Assembly: GCF_025264645.1 (NCBI RefSeq)
Contig: NZ_CP073696.1
Span: 2,046,001 to 2,110,000, forward strand
Direction: 5' to 3'
DNA from: Edaphobacter lichenicola
Lineage (GTDB): Bacteria; Acidobacteriota; Terriglobia; Terriglobales; Acidobacteriaceae
Length of the DNA: 64,000 bases
The notes under the pieces were generated by a model. That model saw nothing but the letters and a program-made list of their open reading frames with translations, did no database searches and was not told the DNA's origin. Within the stretch, counting starts at the first letter, position 1. The number at the start of each line of letters is the position of its first letter. Shown here piece by piece: positions 34,758-42,995 of the stretch. The translations under genes and the position numbers were made by a program.

Positions 34758-35669
34758 ATGCAGACTCCGGAGATGGTGGTTTCGAGCAGGACGAATGCGC
34801 GGGTGAAGCAGCTGCGAGCGGCGTTTCAGGGCCATGCGCGATTGAGCGGTGGGATGGTCGCGATCGAAGGCGATCATCTGCTGGAAGAGGCGCTGCGAAG
34901 TGGAATGGTGCTGAAGACTGTCTTTTTGAGCGAGCGGCGTGCGGTGCCGAAGGTTGTGCCGCGTGGGGTGGAGGTGCTGCGGCTCACGGAAGAGGTGTTT
35001 GGGAGTGTGGTGGAGACGCAGTCGCCGCAGGGGGTGGCGGCTTTGATGGTTCCGCCGGTGCGAACTTTGGCGGATTTGCTTGAAGGCGCCGGGGCTGCTT
35101 TGATTTTGATTGCGGTGGGACTGCAGGATCCGGGAAACATGGGGACGCTTGTGCGGTCGGCTGAGGCGTTTGGGGCTAATGGAGTTTTGACGACGCCGGG
35201 CACGGTGAGCGCATGGAATCAGAAGGCGCTGCGGGCTAGTGTTGGGAGTGTGTTTCGTGTGCCGGTGGCTGGGGTGACGGCTTCAGAGATTGCGGAGTTG
35301 AAGGGGCGTGGGGTTCGGTTGATTGCTGCTGTGGGGGAGGATGATTTTGGCGTGGTTGCTGCGCGGGAGATGGATTTTTCGTCGGCTTGTGCTGTGATGA
35401 TCGGCAATGAAGGAAGTGGGTTGGCGGCGGAGTGGATGGAGATGTGTGATGCACGTGTGACGATTCCCTGCCCTGGGCCGGTGGAGAGTTTGAATGCTGC
35501 GGTGGCGGGGTCGTTGCTGTTGTATGAGGCTAGTCGGCAGCGTGGTGGCGGTAAGGACAAAGTGCAAAAGCAAAATACAGGGATCCTTCGCTCCGCTCAG
35601 GATGACGACATCAAAGGAACAGAGATGACTCAAACGACATTGAAGCAGGTGGGCAATGAGTCTGTTTGA
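34758..35669 (+). CDS. TrmH/SpoU family RNA 2'-O-methyltransferase
   Basis: 303 aa. N-terminal RNA-binding SpoU-sub domain (about 10-90; AIEGDHLLEEAL), then the knotted SPOUT domain with the three motifs: DPGNMGTLVRSAEAFG, MIGNEGSGL, and PCPGPVESLNAAVAGSLLLYEASR. It methylates a ribose 2'-OH in rRNA or tRNA; the exact site is unknown. The natural domain ends near residue 268; the remaining 35 residues come from an inserted intergenic repeat read in frame (GILRSAQDD). Overlaps rarA by 14 nt. Confidence 0.92.
   Translation: MQTPEMVVSSRTNARVKQLRAAFQGHARLSGGMVAIEGDHLLEEALRSGMVLKTVFLSERRAVPKVVPRGVEVLRLTEEVFGSVVETQSPQGVAALMVPPVRTLADLLEGAGAALILIAVGLQDPGNMGTLVRSAEAFGANGVLTTPGTVSAWNQKALRASVGSVFRVPVAGVTASEIAELKGRGVRLIAAVGEDDFGVVAAREMDFSSACAVMIGNEGSGLAAEWMEMCDARVTIPCPGPVESLNAAVAGSLLLYEASRQRGGGKDKVQKQNTGILRSAQDDDIKGTEMTQTTLKQVGNESV
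35580..35608 (+). repeat. Short interspersed repeat inside the 3' end of the TrmH gene
   Basis: A 29-nt element beginning GGGATCCTTCGCTCCGCTCA. Read one way it gives ILRSAQDD, the other way VILSGAKDP. Similar strings are often seen as junk peptides in many bacterial genomes (my recollection, not a search). Confidence 0.55.
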
Positions 35670-37005
35670 TGCTAGTCCGATGAGTGCTCCTGCTGCTTAT
35701 GCGCGGCAGGCTCCGCTGGCGGAGAGGATGCGGCCGCGTACGCTTGCGGAGTATGTTGGGCAAGAGCATCTGCTGGGGCCGGGCAAACCGCTGCGGTTGG
35801 CGATTGAGGGTGATGATCCTACGTCGATGATCTTTTGGGGGCCTCCGGGGACTGGGAAGACTACGCTGGCGAAGATTATTGCGCAGATGACGCAGGCTAG
35901 CTTTATTGAGTTCTCTGCGGTGCTGAGTGGGATCAAAGAGATCAAGAATGTAATGGTGGAGGTAGAGAAGGCTGCGAGCTTTGGGGCTGGATTTTACAAA
36001 GGGACGATCCTGTTTGTGGATGAGATTCATCGTTTCAATAAGGCTCAGCAGGATGCGTTTTTGCCTTACGTCGAGCGCGGGACAATTCGGTTGATTGGGG
36101 CTACGACGGAGAATCCTTCGTTTGAGATCAATGCTGCACTGCTGTCGCGGTGCAGGGTTTATACACTGGTAGCGTTGACCGAGGAGCAGGTGGTGGGGCT
36201 GCTGCGGAGGGCGTTGGCGGATGTTGAGCGTGGGCTTGGATCGAGTGGGGTTGAGGCGGATGATGAGGCGTTAGCGACGATCGCTTCGTACTCGAGCGGA
36301 GATGCTCGGAACGCGCTGAATGCGTTGGATGTGGCGGCGAAGCTGGCGGAGGGTCGCGGCGAGAGGCTGATTACGAAGCCGCTGGCGGCGGAGGCGATGC
36401 AGCGGAGGGTGCTGCTGTATGACAAGAAGGGCGAGCAGCACTACGACATCATCTCGGCGTTGCATAAGAGTGTGAGGAACTCGGATCCGGATGCGGCGAT
36501 GTATTGGCTGGGGCGGATGCTTGAGGCGGGCGAAGATCCGATGTACTGTGCGCGGCGGATTGTACGGATGGCAGTGGAAGATATCGGACTAGCTGCTCCT
36601 GAGGCTTTGAATTTGTGCCTGAGTGCGCGAGATGCGATGCATTTTCTGGGGCATCCGGAGGGAGAGTTGGCGTTGGCGCAGGCGGTGGTTTATCTGGCGC
36701 TCGCGCCGAAGTCGAATGCGGTCTACACGGCTTATGGCGCGGTGAAGGCGGATATTGAAGCGACGGCTGCGGAGCCGGTGCCGCTGCATCTGCGGAATGC
36801 TCCGACGAAGTTGATGAAGTCGCTCGACTACGGCAAGGAGTATCAGTACGCGCATGATGTGGAGGGGCGCGTGGCGGATATGGAGTGTCTGCCGGCGGGG
36901 TTGGCGGGGCGACGGTACTACCATCCGACGAATGAGGGGCGGGAGAAGCTGTTGGCGCAGCGGATGGATGAGATTGCGCGGATCAAGGCAGAAAAACGAA
37001 AGTAG
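35656..37005 (+). CDS. rarA: Replication-associated recombination protein A (RarA/MgsA)
   Basis: 449 aa. AAA+ ATPase acting at stalled replication forks. Walker A is GPPGTGKTT (about 62-70), Walker B LFVDEIHRF, sensor 1 IGATTENPSFE, and the arginine-finger region LLSRCRVY. The C-terminal half carries the MgsA/RarA tetramerisation domain (YDKKGEQHYDIISALHKSVRNSDPDAA, EDPMYCARRIVRMAVEDIGLA). Starts inside the TrmH gene (14-nt overlap), so the pair is co-expressed. Confidence 0.95.
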   Translation: MSLFDASPMSAPAAYARQAPLAERMRPRTLAEYVGQEHLLGPGKPLRLAIEGDDPTSMIFWGPPGTGKTTLAKIIAQMTQASFIEFSAVLSGIKEIKNVMVEVEKAASFGAGFYKGTILFVDEIHRFNKAQQDAFLPYVERGTIRLIGATTENPSFEINAALLSRCRVYTLVALTEEQVVGLLRRALADVERGLGSSGVEADDEALATIASYSSGDARNALNALDVAAKLAEGRGERLITKPLAAEAMQRRVLLYDKKGEQHYDIISALHKSVRNSDPDAAMYWLGRMLEAGEDPMYCARRIVRMAVEDIGLAAPEALNLCLSARDAMHFLGHPEGELALAQAVVYLALAPKSNAVYTAYGAVKADIEATAAEPVPLHLRNAPTKLMKSLDYGKEYQYAHDVEGRVADMECLPAGLAGRRYYHPTNEGREKLLAQRMDEIARIKAEKRK

Positions 37006-37118
37006 ACGTTGACTCCATTGTTTGGGGCATTTTTTGCGAAGCATTACATCTACGGGAAATTTCTTCGACCGCGAATCTCATCGTCAGTTAGGCCGTACGG
37101 TCCTTTGGGATCAATAGC

Positions 37119-37311
37119 CTAACCAATGCGACCGTAAAGGAAAAACAGAACTACTGCCTCAACTCCAGCTACAAGGAAGCCTGCAATTACATTATCAAGC
37201 GGGAAATAGTCTGAGAGTTTTATCAATCCAGCGACGTGCAAAATTACCAGGACTAACGCGATACAGAACTGCCGCGGGCGCAACAAACTTTTTTTTCACT
37301 TCTTTCGCCAT
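37119..37311 (-). pseudogene. Small two-helix membrane protein, frameshifted at an A8 tract
   Basis: The ATG at 37311 opens MAKEVKKK and then runs to a stop after 38 codons. Omitting one A from the run of eight (37289-37296 on the plus strand as T8) gives a 63-residue protein with two hydrophobic helices (FCIALVLVILHVAGLI and VIAGFLVAGVEAVVLFFLYG) ending at TAG 37119-37121. Either an indel, or transcriptional slippage at A8, or sequencing error. It follows the hypothetical gene at 37345 on the same strand by 33 nt. No recognised family. Confidence 0.5.
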
Positions 37312-37344
37312 GAGGGAAAATACAATTCTTTAAGAAAGCCCTAA

Positions 37345-37695
37345 TCATTGGACGCTCGGACAGGCATTCATTGGATCCTTGAAGTAGCTAATGAGGTCGC
37401 GCACTCCAACGTAGCCTCCATAAAGAGCGGCTAATACTCCCGCTCCTTCCGCAGCTCCAGATGCTACCGATCCTTCACCCGCAGCAAGCGCTACACTCAC
37501 TCCCAAAGCCGTTAGACCCGATTCTGCGTAGGCTCCTAGGTAGGGCGCAGCTGCCTTGATGGGCTTGACTGGCTGCGATCGAGCTGTTGTTGCAATCGCA
37601 TGAATTGCTCCCGCTGAGAATCTTGCGACTTGATCACATCCAGTTAGACAAGACGGGCCGCCTCGTCCGATCCCAGGAATAAAAAAGTTGACCAT
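37345..37695 (-). CDS. Hypothetical Ala/Gly-rich protein
   Basis: 116 aa. N-terminal third has four Cys-adjacent features (GGPSCLTGCDQ), then an Ala/Gly-rich hydrophobic stretch (ALGVSVALAAGEGSVASGAAEGAGVL is split by polar residues) that may be one or two weak membrane helices, and a short polar tail ending NACPSVQ. No Shine-Dalgarno sequence is seen before the ATG, which is only a fair choice. A long inverted repeat lies 20 nt upstream. Function unknown; codon texture is plausible but not decisive. Confidence 0.5.
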   Translation of the reverse strand: MVNFFIPGIGRGGPSCLTGCDQVARFSAGAIHAIATTARSQPVKPIKAAAPYLGAYAESGLTALGVSVALAAGEGSVASGAAEGAGVLAALYGGYVGVRDLISYFKDPMNACPSVQ

Positions 37696-37714
37696 TTGAG
37701 GAGGGTGGCTATTT

Positions 37715-37769
37715 GGTCCGTTATCAACGTCACTCCGGTGCCTTTATCAAGGTTGATAACTGGCGGACC
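37715..37769. repeat. Inverted repeat, 14-bp interrupted arms
   Basis: GGTCCG-TTATCAAC (37715-37728) pairs with GTTGATAA (37752-37759) and, after a 4-nt bulge, CGGACC (37764-37769). It lies between dsbD and the hypothetical gene, so it may terminate dsbD-distal transcription or act as leader hairpin for the hypothetical gene. Confidence 0.6.
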
Positions 37770-37799
37770 GACTGGCCGTAAGTGATGCGGGCGGTGTCG

Positions 37800-39914
37800 T
37801 CATTGTTTCGTGTCTTTTTCGAGGGCTGTCAGGACGATGCCTTTTGTAAGTAGCTCGGGCAGGACGTCGGCGGATGAGTTTTTTGCTGCGGGATAGATGA
37901 CGTAGGTGGGGACGCCACTGCGGTTGACGGAGGCTAGCTGTTTGGTGATCTCGGGGTCGTATTGAGTCCAGTCAGCGCGGAGGAGGGTGACCTTGTTTTT
38001 GCTGAACTGATGCTGGACGTCGGCGGATTTGAGGACGGCGCGTTCGTTGACCTGGCAGCTGAGGCACCAGGCGGCGGTGAAGTCGATGAAGACGGGGTGG
38101 CCGGCGGCGCGGGCCTGGTCGAGGGCCTGCTGCGAGTAGGGAGTCCACACAAGAGTGGTGTCTTTGGGTTGGTAGAGCGGGATGGCGAGGCCAAGGGCAG
38201 CGATGAGGATCGCGGCGATGGTGCTTGTCCATCGGGCGGGCCATTTGCCGAGTACCCAACCGGCGATGGCGAGGGTCAGAAAGCAACCGAGGAGGAGGGC
38301 GACGCGGTAGATGCCCTGGCCTCCACTTGCTCCGCCTGCGAAGAGTGAGCCGTAGACGTAGGTGAGCCAGATGACCGTTGCGAAGAAGATGACGGCAGTG
38401 ATTTGCTTGAAGATCTCCATCCAGGCGCCGGGACGGGGGAGGATGCGCGTCCATGCGGGTTGGAAGCTGAGAAGAAGGTACGGGGTGGCGAGCCCGAGGC
38501 CCAGTGCGGTGAAGATCGCGAAGGTGATGGCAGCGGGTTGGGCAAGCGCAAAGCCGATGGCTGCCCCCATGAGCGGCGCGGTGCATGGGGTTGCTACGAC
38601 GGTGGCGAGAACTCCGGTGAAGAAGCTGCCGGTGTAGCCCTGCTTTTGTGCGAGTTCGCCGCCGACGCTGGTGAGGGAGAGGCCGATGTCGAAGAGGCCA
38701 GCGAGGGAGAGCGCGAAGAAGAAGATACCTGCGGCAAGGAGGGTGAGGAAGATTGGGGATTGAAGCTGGAAGCCCCATCCGGCTTGACTGCCACCTGCGC
38801 GGAGAGCGAGAAGGACGCCGACAATAGCCCAGAAGGAGACCAGAATTCCGAGGGTGTAGACGATGCCATGACTGCGGAGGCGGCTGCGCTCTTCGCCGGA
38901 GGATTGCAGAAGGGCGAGACCTTTGAGGAAGAGAACCGGGAAGACGCAGGGCATCAGATTGAGGATGATGCCGCCGACGAAGGCGAGGCCGATGGCTCCG
39001 AGGACAGTGACGCTGCTGGTGTCAGGTGCGCCTGGGGCGGTGCTGCCGGGAGGTGGGGCGATTTCGCCGGGGGTGACTGGAGCGGTGACGTCGTATGCGA
39101 CTGTGTCGGAGAGTTTGATGACGCCGTGGAGCTGCGCGGGAAGGGTTTTGAGGTCGTCGGAGCGGTGTACGCGGAGACGGAGACCGTCGGGAAGAGGCTC
39201 AACGGGTTGGGGCGAGGCGTTGGCGATCTGATCCTGGTCGGCGGGGTAGAATTCGGCGTCGGTTTCGCGCTTGCCTGTGATGAGAGTGAGGACGAAGTCG
39301 GCTTTGCCGCCGGTGACGGTGAGCTTGGCGTTTGCAGGGAGCGGCGTTGGAATCAGAGAGAGAGCTTCGCCGAGGGCGCCGACAGGTTGGGCGGGTGCGG
39401 CGTCGGGAGAGACGGTGAGGTTAATGCCGAGGTGGGCTTTGCCAGGGATGCAAACCTCGCGGCAGACGAGCCAGTTGACCTTGGCGTCGAGATGGATGGG
39501 ACCGGGTTTGACGGAGCTGGCGGCGGTGAGCTGGACGGGAAAGGCTACTGAGTCTTCGTAGCCGAAGTCCATCAGCGGACCGAGCGGAAGACGGCTGGGG
39601 ATGGGAAACTGCATCGGGCCCGCGGTGACGCCGTCGGGGAGGGTCCAGGTGATTTTTGGTGGTTCGCCGGAGTCGCCGGCGTTGAGCCAATAGACGTGCC
39701 AATGCTCTTCGAGGGTGAGGACGAGGCCGACCTGAAGGGTTCCGCCCGGGGCGATGCTGGGAGAGAGAGAGACGAGTTCAGCAGTGAGATGCTGGGCCTT
39801 GACGGGGCCGGGGCCGCCGTCGCCGACGACCTGAAGCTGCGCGTGCGCGGATGCGTGAAAGAGGAGGGCGCAGGCGAGGAGCAGGAGCTTGGAGATTCGG
39901 CCGTGAATGTTCAT
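37800..39914 (-). CDS. dsbD: Thiol:disulfide interchange protein DsbD
   Basis: 704 aa from ATG 39914; a longer frame upstream lacks a signal peptide. Signal peptide (LLLLACALLFHASAHAQ), N-terminal periplasmic domain (about 30-280) with the CREVC pair, a central membrane domain of eight or so helices with the Cys residues of NLMPCVFPVLFLKG and VVATPCTAPLMG, and a C-terminal thioredoxin domain with AAWCLSCQ. It passes cytoplasmic thioredoxin electrons to periplasmic partners. A TACAAT lies 8 nt before the ATG without a ribosome site. Confidence 0.93.
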   Translation of the reverse strand: MNIHGRISKLLLLACALLFHASAHAQLQVVGDGGPGPVKAQHLTAELVSLSPSIAPGGTLQVGLVLTLEEHWHVYWLNAGDSGEPPKITWTLPDGVTAGPMQFPIPSRLPLGPLMDFGYEDSVAFPVQLTAASSVKPGPIHLDAKVNWLVCREVCIPGKAHLGINLTVSPDAAPAQPVGALGEALSLIPTPLPANAKLTVTGGKADFVLTLITGKRETDAEFYPADQDQIANASPQPVEPLPDGLRLRVHRSDDLKTLPAQLHGVIKLSDTVAYDVTAPVTPGEIAPPPGSTAPGAPDTSSVTVLGAIGLAFVGGIILNLMPCVFPVLFLKGLALLQSSGEERSRLRSHGIVYTLGILVSFWAIVGVLLALRAGGSQAGWGFQLQSPIFLTLLAAGIFFFALSLAGLFDIGLSLTSVGGELAQKQGYTGSFFTGVLATVVATPCTAPLMGAAIGFALAQPAAITFAIFTALGLGLATPYLLLSFQPAWTRILPRPGAWMEIFKQITAVIFFATVIWLTYVYGSLFAGGASGGQGIYRVALLLGCFLTLAIAGWVLGKWPARWTSTIAAILIAALGLAIPLYQPKDTTLVWTPYSQQALDQARAAGHPVFIDFTAAWCLSCQVNERAVLKSADVQHQFSKNKVTLLRADWTQYDPEITKQLASVNRSGVPTYVIYPAAKNSSADVLPELLTKGIVLTALEKDTKQ

Positions 39915-39922
39915 CTGTTTCA

Positions 39923-39928
39923 ATTGTA
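39923..39928 (-). promoter_or_regulatory. Candidate -10 element of dsbD (near-leaderless)
   Basis: TACAAT on the minus strand ends 8 nt before the dsbD ATG, the same hexamer and spacing as before the 43-residue gene at 44740. Confidence 0.35.
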
Positions 39929-39949
39929 GGGCTTGGAGGCGCTGGGATG

Positions 39950-40372
39950 TCAGCGGACGGTCAAGTGCCGATGCTCCACCATGATGCAGCGGTCCATGAC
40001 GACGTGAATGCCGGCGGCTTCGGCACGGGTGGCGGCTTCGACGTTGATGATTCCCTGCTGAATCCAAAGATTAGAGAGGCCGAGCTGGATCATCTCCTCG
40101 ACAATGGCTGGGATAAATTTGGGCAGGCGGAAGACGTCGACGATGTCGGGTTTTATGGGTAGGTCTGAGAGGGATGCATAGGATTTTTCGCCGAGAACCT
40201 CGGTGATGGATGGGTTGACCGGATAGATTTTGTAGCCGTGCTGCTGCATGTAGGCGGAGACGTAGTGGCTCGGTTTGTTTGGGTCTTCTGATAGGCCGAT
40301 GACGGCGATTGTTCGCGGCTGGGCGCCGGTGGTAGTGCCCAGCATCTCGCGGATGGTTGCGGGTTCGTTCAT
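39950..40372 (-). CDS. CoA-binding protein (YccU-like)
   Basis: 140 aa, a single CoA-binding Rossmann domain: TIAVIGLSEDPNKPSHYVSAYMQQHGYKIYPVNP followed by DVFRLPKFIP and LWIQQGIIN. Such small proteins bind CoA or acyl-CoA in the cytosol, but no defined reaction is known. Located 35 nt upstream of dsbD on the same strand, and 41 nt after the DinB gene. Confidence 0.9.
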   Translation of the reverse strand: MNEPATIREMLGTTTGAQPRTIAVIGLSEDPNKPSHYVSAYMQQHGYKIYPVNPSITEVLGEKSYASLSDLPIKPDIVDVFRLPKFIPAIVEEMIQLGLSNLWIQQGIINVEAATRAEAAGIHVVMDRCIMVEHRHLTVR

Positions 40373-40413
40373 CTTTCGTTCGTTGACCTAACGTTCGACA
40401 ATCTGAAAGCTGT

Positions 40414-40938
40414 TTACTTATGCCAGATGTTGAGGAGGCGGCGCAGCACCACGAGCTCGCCGAGGTGGTAGGAGGTGTGGTCGGCGATCAGCAGGGCTTC
40501 GCGTAAGAGGTTTTGGCCGTCGCCCCAACGGAAGGGTTTATAGAGATCGGATTTTGAATTTTCAATGAGGGCAATGAAGTGGTCGAGGTCGGAGCGCATC
40601 GCGGCGATCGATTGGGCCCAGGCATGGGCCGAAGGTGGTGTAGGAGACTTGGGCCAGTAGTCGTCGGGCCATTTGATGCCGTGATAGCCGCCGGTGGGGG
40701 GAGCTGAGAAGTTGAGGATATCGCGCTGAGTGATGCGGAGGTGCTCGAGGAGCTGCCATGCCGAGTACGGAAGATTGGGTGGTACGACGCCGCGATGATC
40801 GGATGGAAGATCTTTGATTACGTCGTCAAAGGTTGAGTGTGCCTGGCCGCCTTTCAGGAGGGCGACTAATTGCTTGCGCAGAGCTTCTTGTTCATCGGGG
40901 CCGGTATGGGATTTATCTGCTGCCTTGATCGAGGTCAT
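40414..40938 (-). CDS. DinB family protein
   Basis: 174 aa four-helix bundle of the DinB/YfiT type. The metal-ligand histidines are in LLEHLRI (about residue 65) and in ADHTSYHLGELV (two His near 154-158). Such proteins act as metal-dependent thiol transferases or are of unknown function. An AAGGAGAG site precedes the ATG. First of three same-strand genes (DinB, CoA-binding, dsbD) with moderate gaps. Confidence 0.9.
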   Translation of the reverse strand: MTSIKAADKSHTGPDEQEALRKQLVALLKGGQAHSTFDDVIKDLPSDHRGVVPPNLPYSAWQLLEHLRITQRDILNFSAPPTGGYHGIKWPDDYWPKSPTPPSAHAWAQSIAAMRSDLDHFIALIENSKSDLYKPFRWGDGQNLLREALLIADHTSYHLGELVVLRRLLNIWHK

Positions 40939-40985
40939 CGCTCTCCTTGCGCTTCAGGAGTTAGATGCCACAAGGGACACGAGAG

Positions 40986-41744
40986 TTACATCGGCTTGCG
41001 GGCGACGAGGACCGTCAACGGAGGAAAGGCGGTGAGGAAGCTGCCGCGACGCTTTTCGACAACGAGCCCGGCGTTGCTGAACTCTTTTGCGTATTCGCCG
41101 GTGAGTTTGTAGTCGGAGATGAGGGCGAGCCCACCGGGCTTGAGGACGCGGACGATCTGCTGGAGTGCCTGACGGCGGGTGGGCGCGTCGTAGATGTTGT
41201 GGATGCAGAGATTGGATACGATGACATCGAAGGTGCCGTCGGGGAAGGACATTGTCTGCGCCGGCTCGCTGCGAAGCGTGCAGAGACTGGAGATGCCCTC
41301 AAGTTCGAGGTTTTGCTGCGTGGCAGCAGCGGAGTTTCCACCCATATCGACGTTCGACCAGACGTCGATGCCGGTGGCGTGGCCATTGCCTGATAGAGCG
41401 GCGATGCGTTTGGCTGCACCTGCGAGGAGGAGACCGCGACCACAGCCTACGTCGAGGACGTTCTCGTCGCCTCGCCAGGTGTGCAGGCTTAACATGAAGT
41501 CGCGATGGTGGAATTTGCCGACTTTGACGTAGAGCAGGAAGAGAAAACCTTCGCCGATGAGGAAGGCGGCCGGCCAGTAAAAGCTGCTAGAGATGAGCCC
41601 GACAGGCCCGATGTGAAGAACAGGCGGGCAGAAGATAGCTGCCAACAGGAAGGCGGCGCCGATGAGGAAGAAGTTGCGCATGACGGCTGGCGCGTCTACG
41701 CCATAGTCAGGTTTGGTCAGCTTGGTTACGGGAAGTGTGGCCAA
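40986..41744 (-). CDS. Membrane-anchored class I SAM-dependent methyltransferase
   Basis: 252 aa. TTG start with GGAGGAG upstream. Two N-terminal membrane helices (about 22-42 and 50-74), then a methyltransferase domain: VLDVGCGRGLLL (motif I), GIDVWS (motif II), FDVIVSNLCIHNI (motif IV) and LKPGGLALISDYK (motif V/VI). The closest general type is the UbiE-like methyltransferase_11 group; the membrane anchor suggests a lipid or quinone-like substrate (inference). Confidence 0.88.
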   Translation of the reverse strand: MATLPVTKLTKPDYGVDAPAVMRNFFLIGAAFLLAAIFCPPVLHIGPVGLISSSFYWPAAFLIGEGFLFLLYVKVGKFHHRDFMLSLHTWRGDENVLDVGCGRGLLLAGAAKRIAALSGNGHATGIDVWSNVDMGGNSAAATQQNLELEGISSLCTLRSEPAQTMSFPDGTFDVIVSNLCIHNIYDAPTRRQALQQIVRVLKPGGLALISDYKLTGEYAKEFSNAGLVVEKRRGSFLTAFPPLTVLVARKPM

Positions 41745-41853
41745 GATTGCTCCTCCGAAGCGGTGTCTTTATCAGGACATCAGCTTTCAGTGAGTATTCC
41801 TGCTCTTCTTTCACGACGATAGTGCTGGTTGTCATCCACGAGGATGACAGATG

Positions 41854-42988
41854 TCACGCGACATCGTCATCCTCGGCGGCTTCGGCTGGGAAGTTGCCTT
41901 CGCGGCGCATGCGGAGGTAGCCACGGATGAAGGGTTCGAGATCGCCGTCGAGAACCTTGTCGACATCGCCTACTTCTACGCGCGTGCGAAGGTCTTTCGC
42001 CATACGGTAGGGCTGCAGGACGTAGCTGCGGATCTGGGAGCCGAACTTGATGTCGAGCTTGGAGTCTTCGAGTTTACGGGCGGTAGCCTTTTTCTTGTCG
42101 AGCTCGTACTCGTAGAGCTTGGAGCGCATCATCTTCATGGCGCGCTCTTTATTCTTGTGTTGCGAGCGCTCGTTCTGACAGCCGGTGACGAGGCCGGTTG
42201 GGATGTGGGTGATGCGGACTGCGGAGTCTGTCGTGTTGACGTGTTGACCGCCCTTGCCGCCGGAACGATAGGTATCGATGCGGAGGTCTTCCGTCTTGAT
42301 GTCGATGACGATGGTGTCGTCGATCTCGGGTGAGACGAAGACCGAGGCGAAGCTGGTGTGGCGGCGCTTGGCAGAGTCGAAAGGTGAGATGCGGACGAGG
42401 CGATGCACGCCGGTTTCGCCGCTGAGCAGACCGAAGGCGAAGTCTCCGGTGATGGTGAAGGTTGCGGACTTGATGCCGGCCTCGTCGCCATCCTGGATTT
42501 CGTTAATCTCTACCTTGAAGTTCTGGCGCTCACCCCATCGGATGTACATGCGCATGAGCATCTCGGCCCAGTCCTGGGACTCTGTGCCGCCTGCGCCCGG
42601 ATGCACGGTGACGATCGCGTTTAGCGAGTCGGTTTCGCCGGAGAGCATGGTCTTGGATTCGAGCTTTTCGGCGAAGTCGACGAGGGCCGGGATCTCGCGG
42701 GTTAGGTCAGGCTCGGTATTTTCGCCTTCACGGGCGAGTTCGAAGTAGGCTTCAATGTCGTCGGAGCGGCGGGCTAGTTCGGTGTCGTCGGCGAGGAGAG
42801 TTTCGAGGCGCTTGCGCTCGCGCATGAGGGGCTGCGAACGAGAGGCGTCGGCCCAGACGGTCGGGTCGGCTATTTTTTCCTCAATGACGGAGAGTTCGCG
42901 GCGGAGTCGGGCCGAGTCAAAGATACTCCCGCAGATCGCGTACTTTGTCGCGGACCGGGGAGTAGGAGTATTCGAGATCGCTAAGCAT
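41854..42988 (-). CDS. prfB: Peptide chain release factor 2 with programmed +1 frameshift
   Basis: About 377 aa after recoding. The first frame starts at ATG 42988 and reads 23 codons to an in-frame TGA (42919-42917); the rest continues in the +1 frame to 41854. The site is CGGGAG-TAT-CTT-TGA-C, with the internal Shine-Dalgarno-like CGGGAG, nearly the E. coli site, giving autoregulation by RF2. RF2 motifs seen: HPGAGGTESQDW, SPFDSAKRRHTSF (stop-codon recognition loop) and the catalytic GGQ in SGGKGGQHVN. Located 7 nt after lnt. A simple ORF call would mis-start it. Confidence 0.96.
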
Positions 42989-42995
42989 ATGAACT

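Noticed and set aside
38403..39551. 382-codon plus frame inside dsbD
   Set aside because: Antisense shadow of dsbD; acidic Gly/Glu-rich text without domains.
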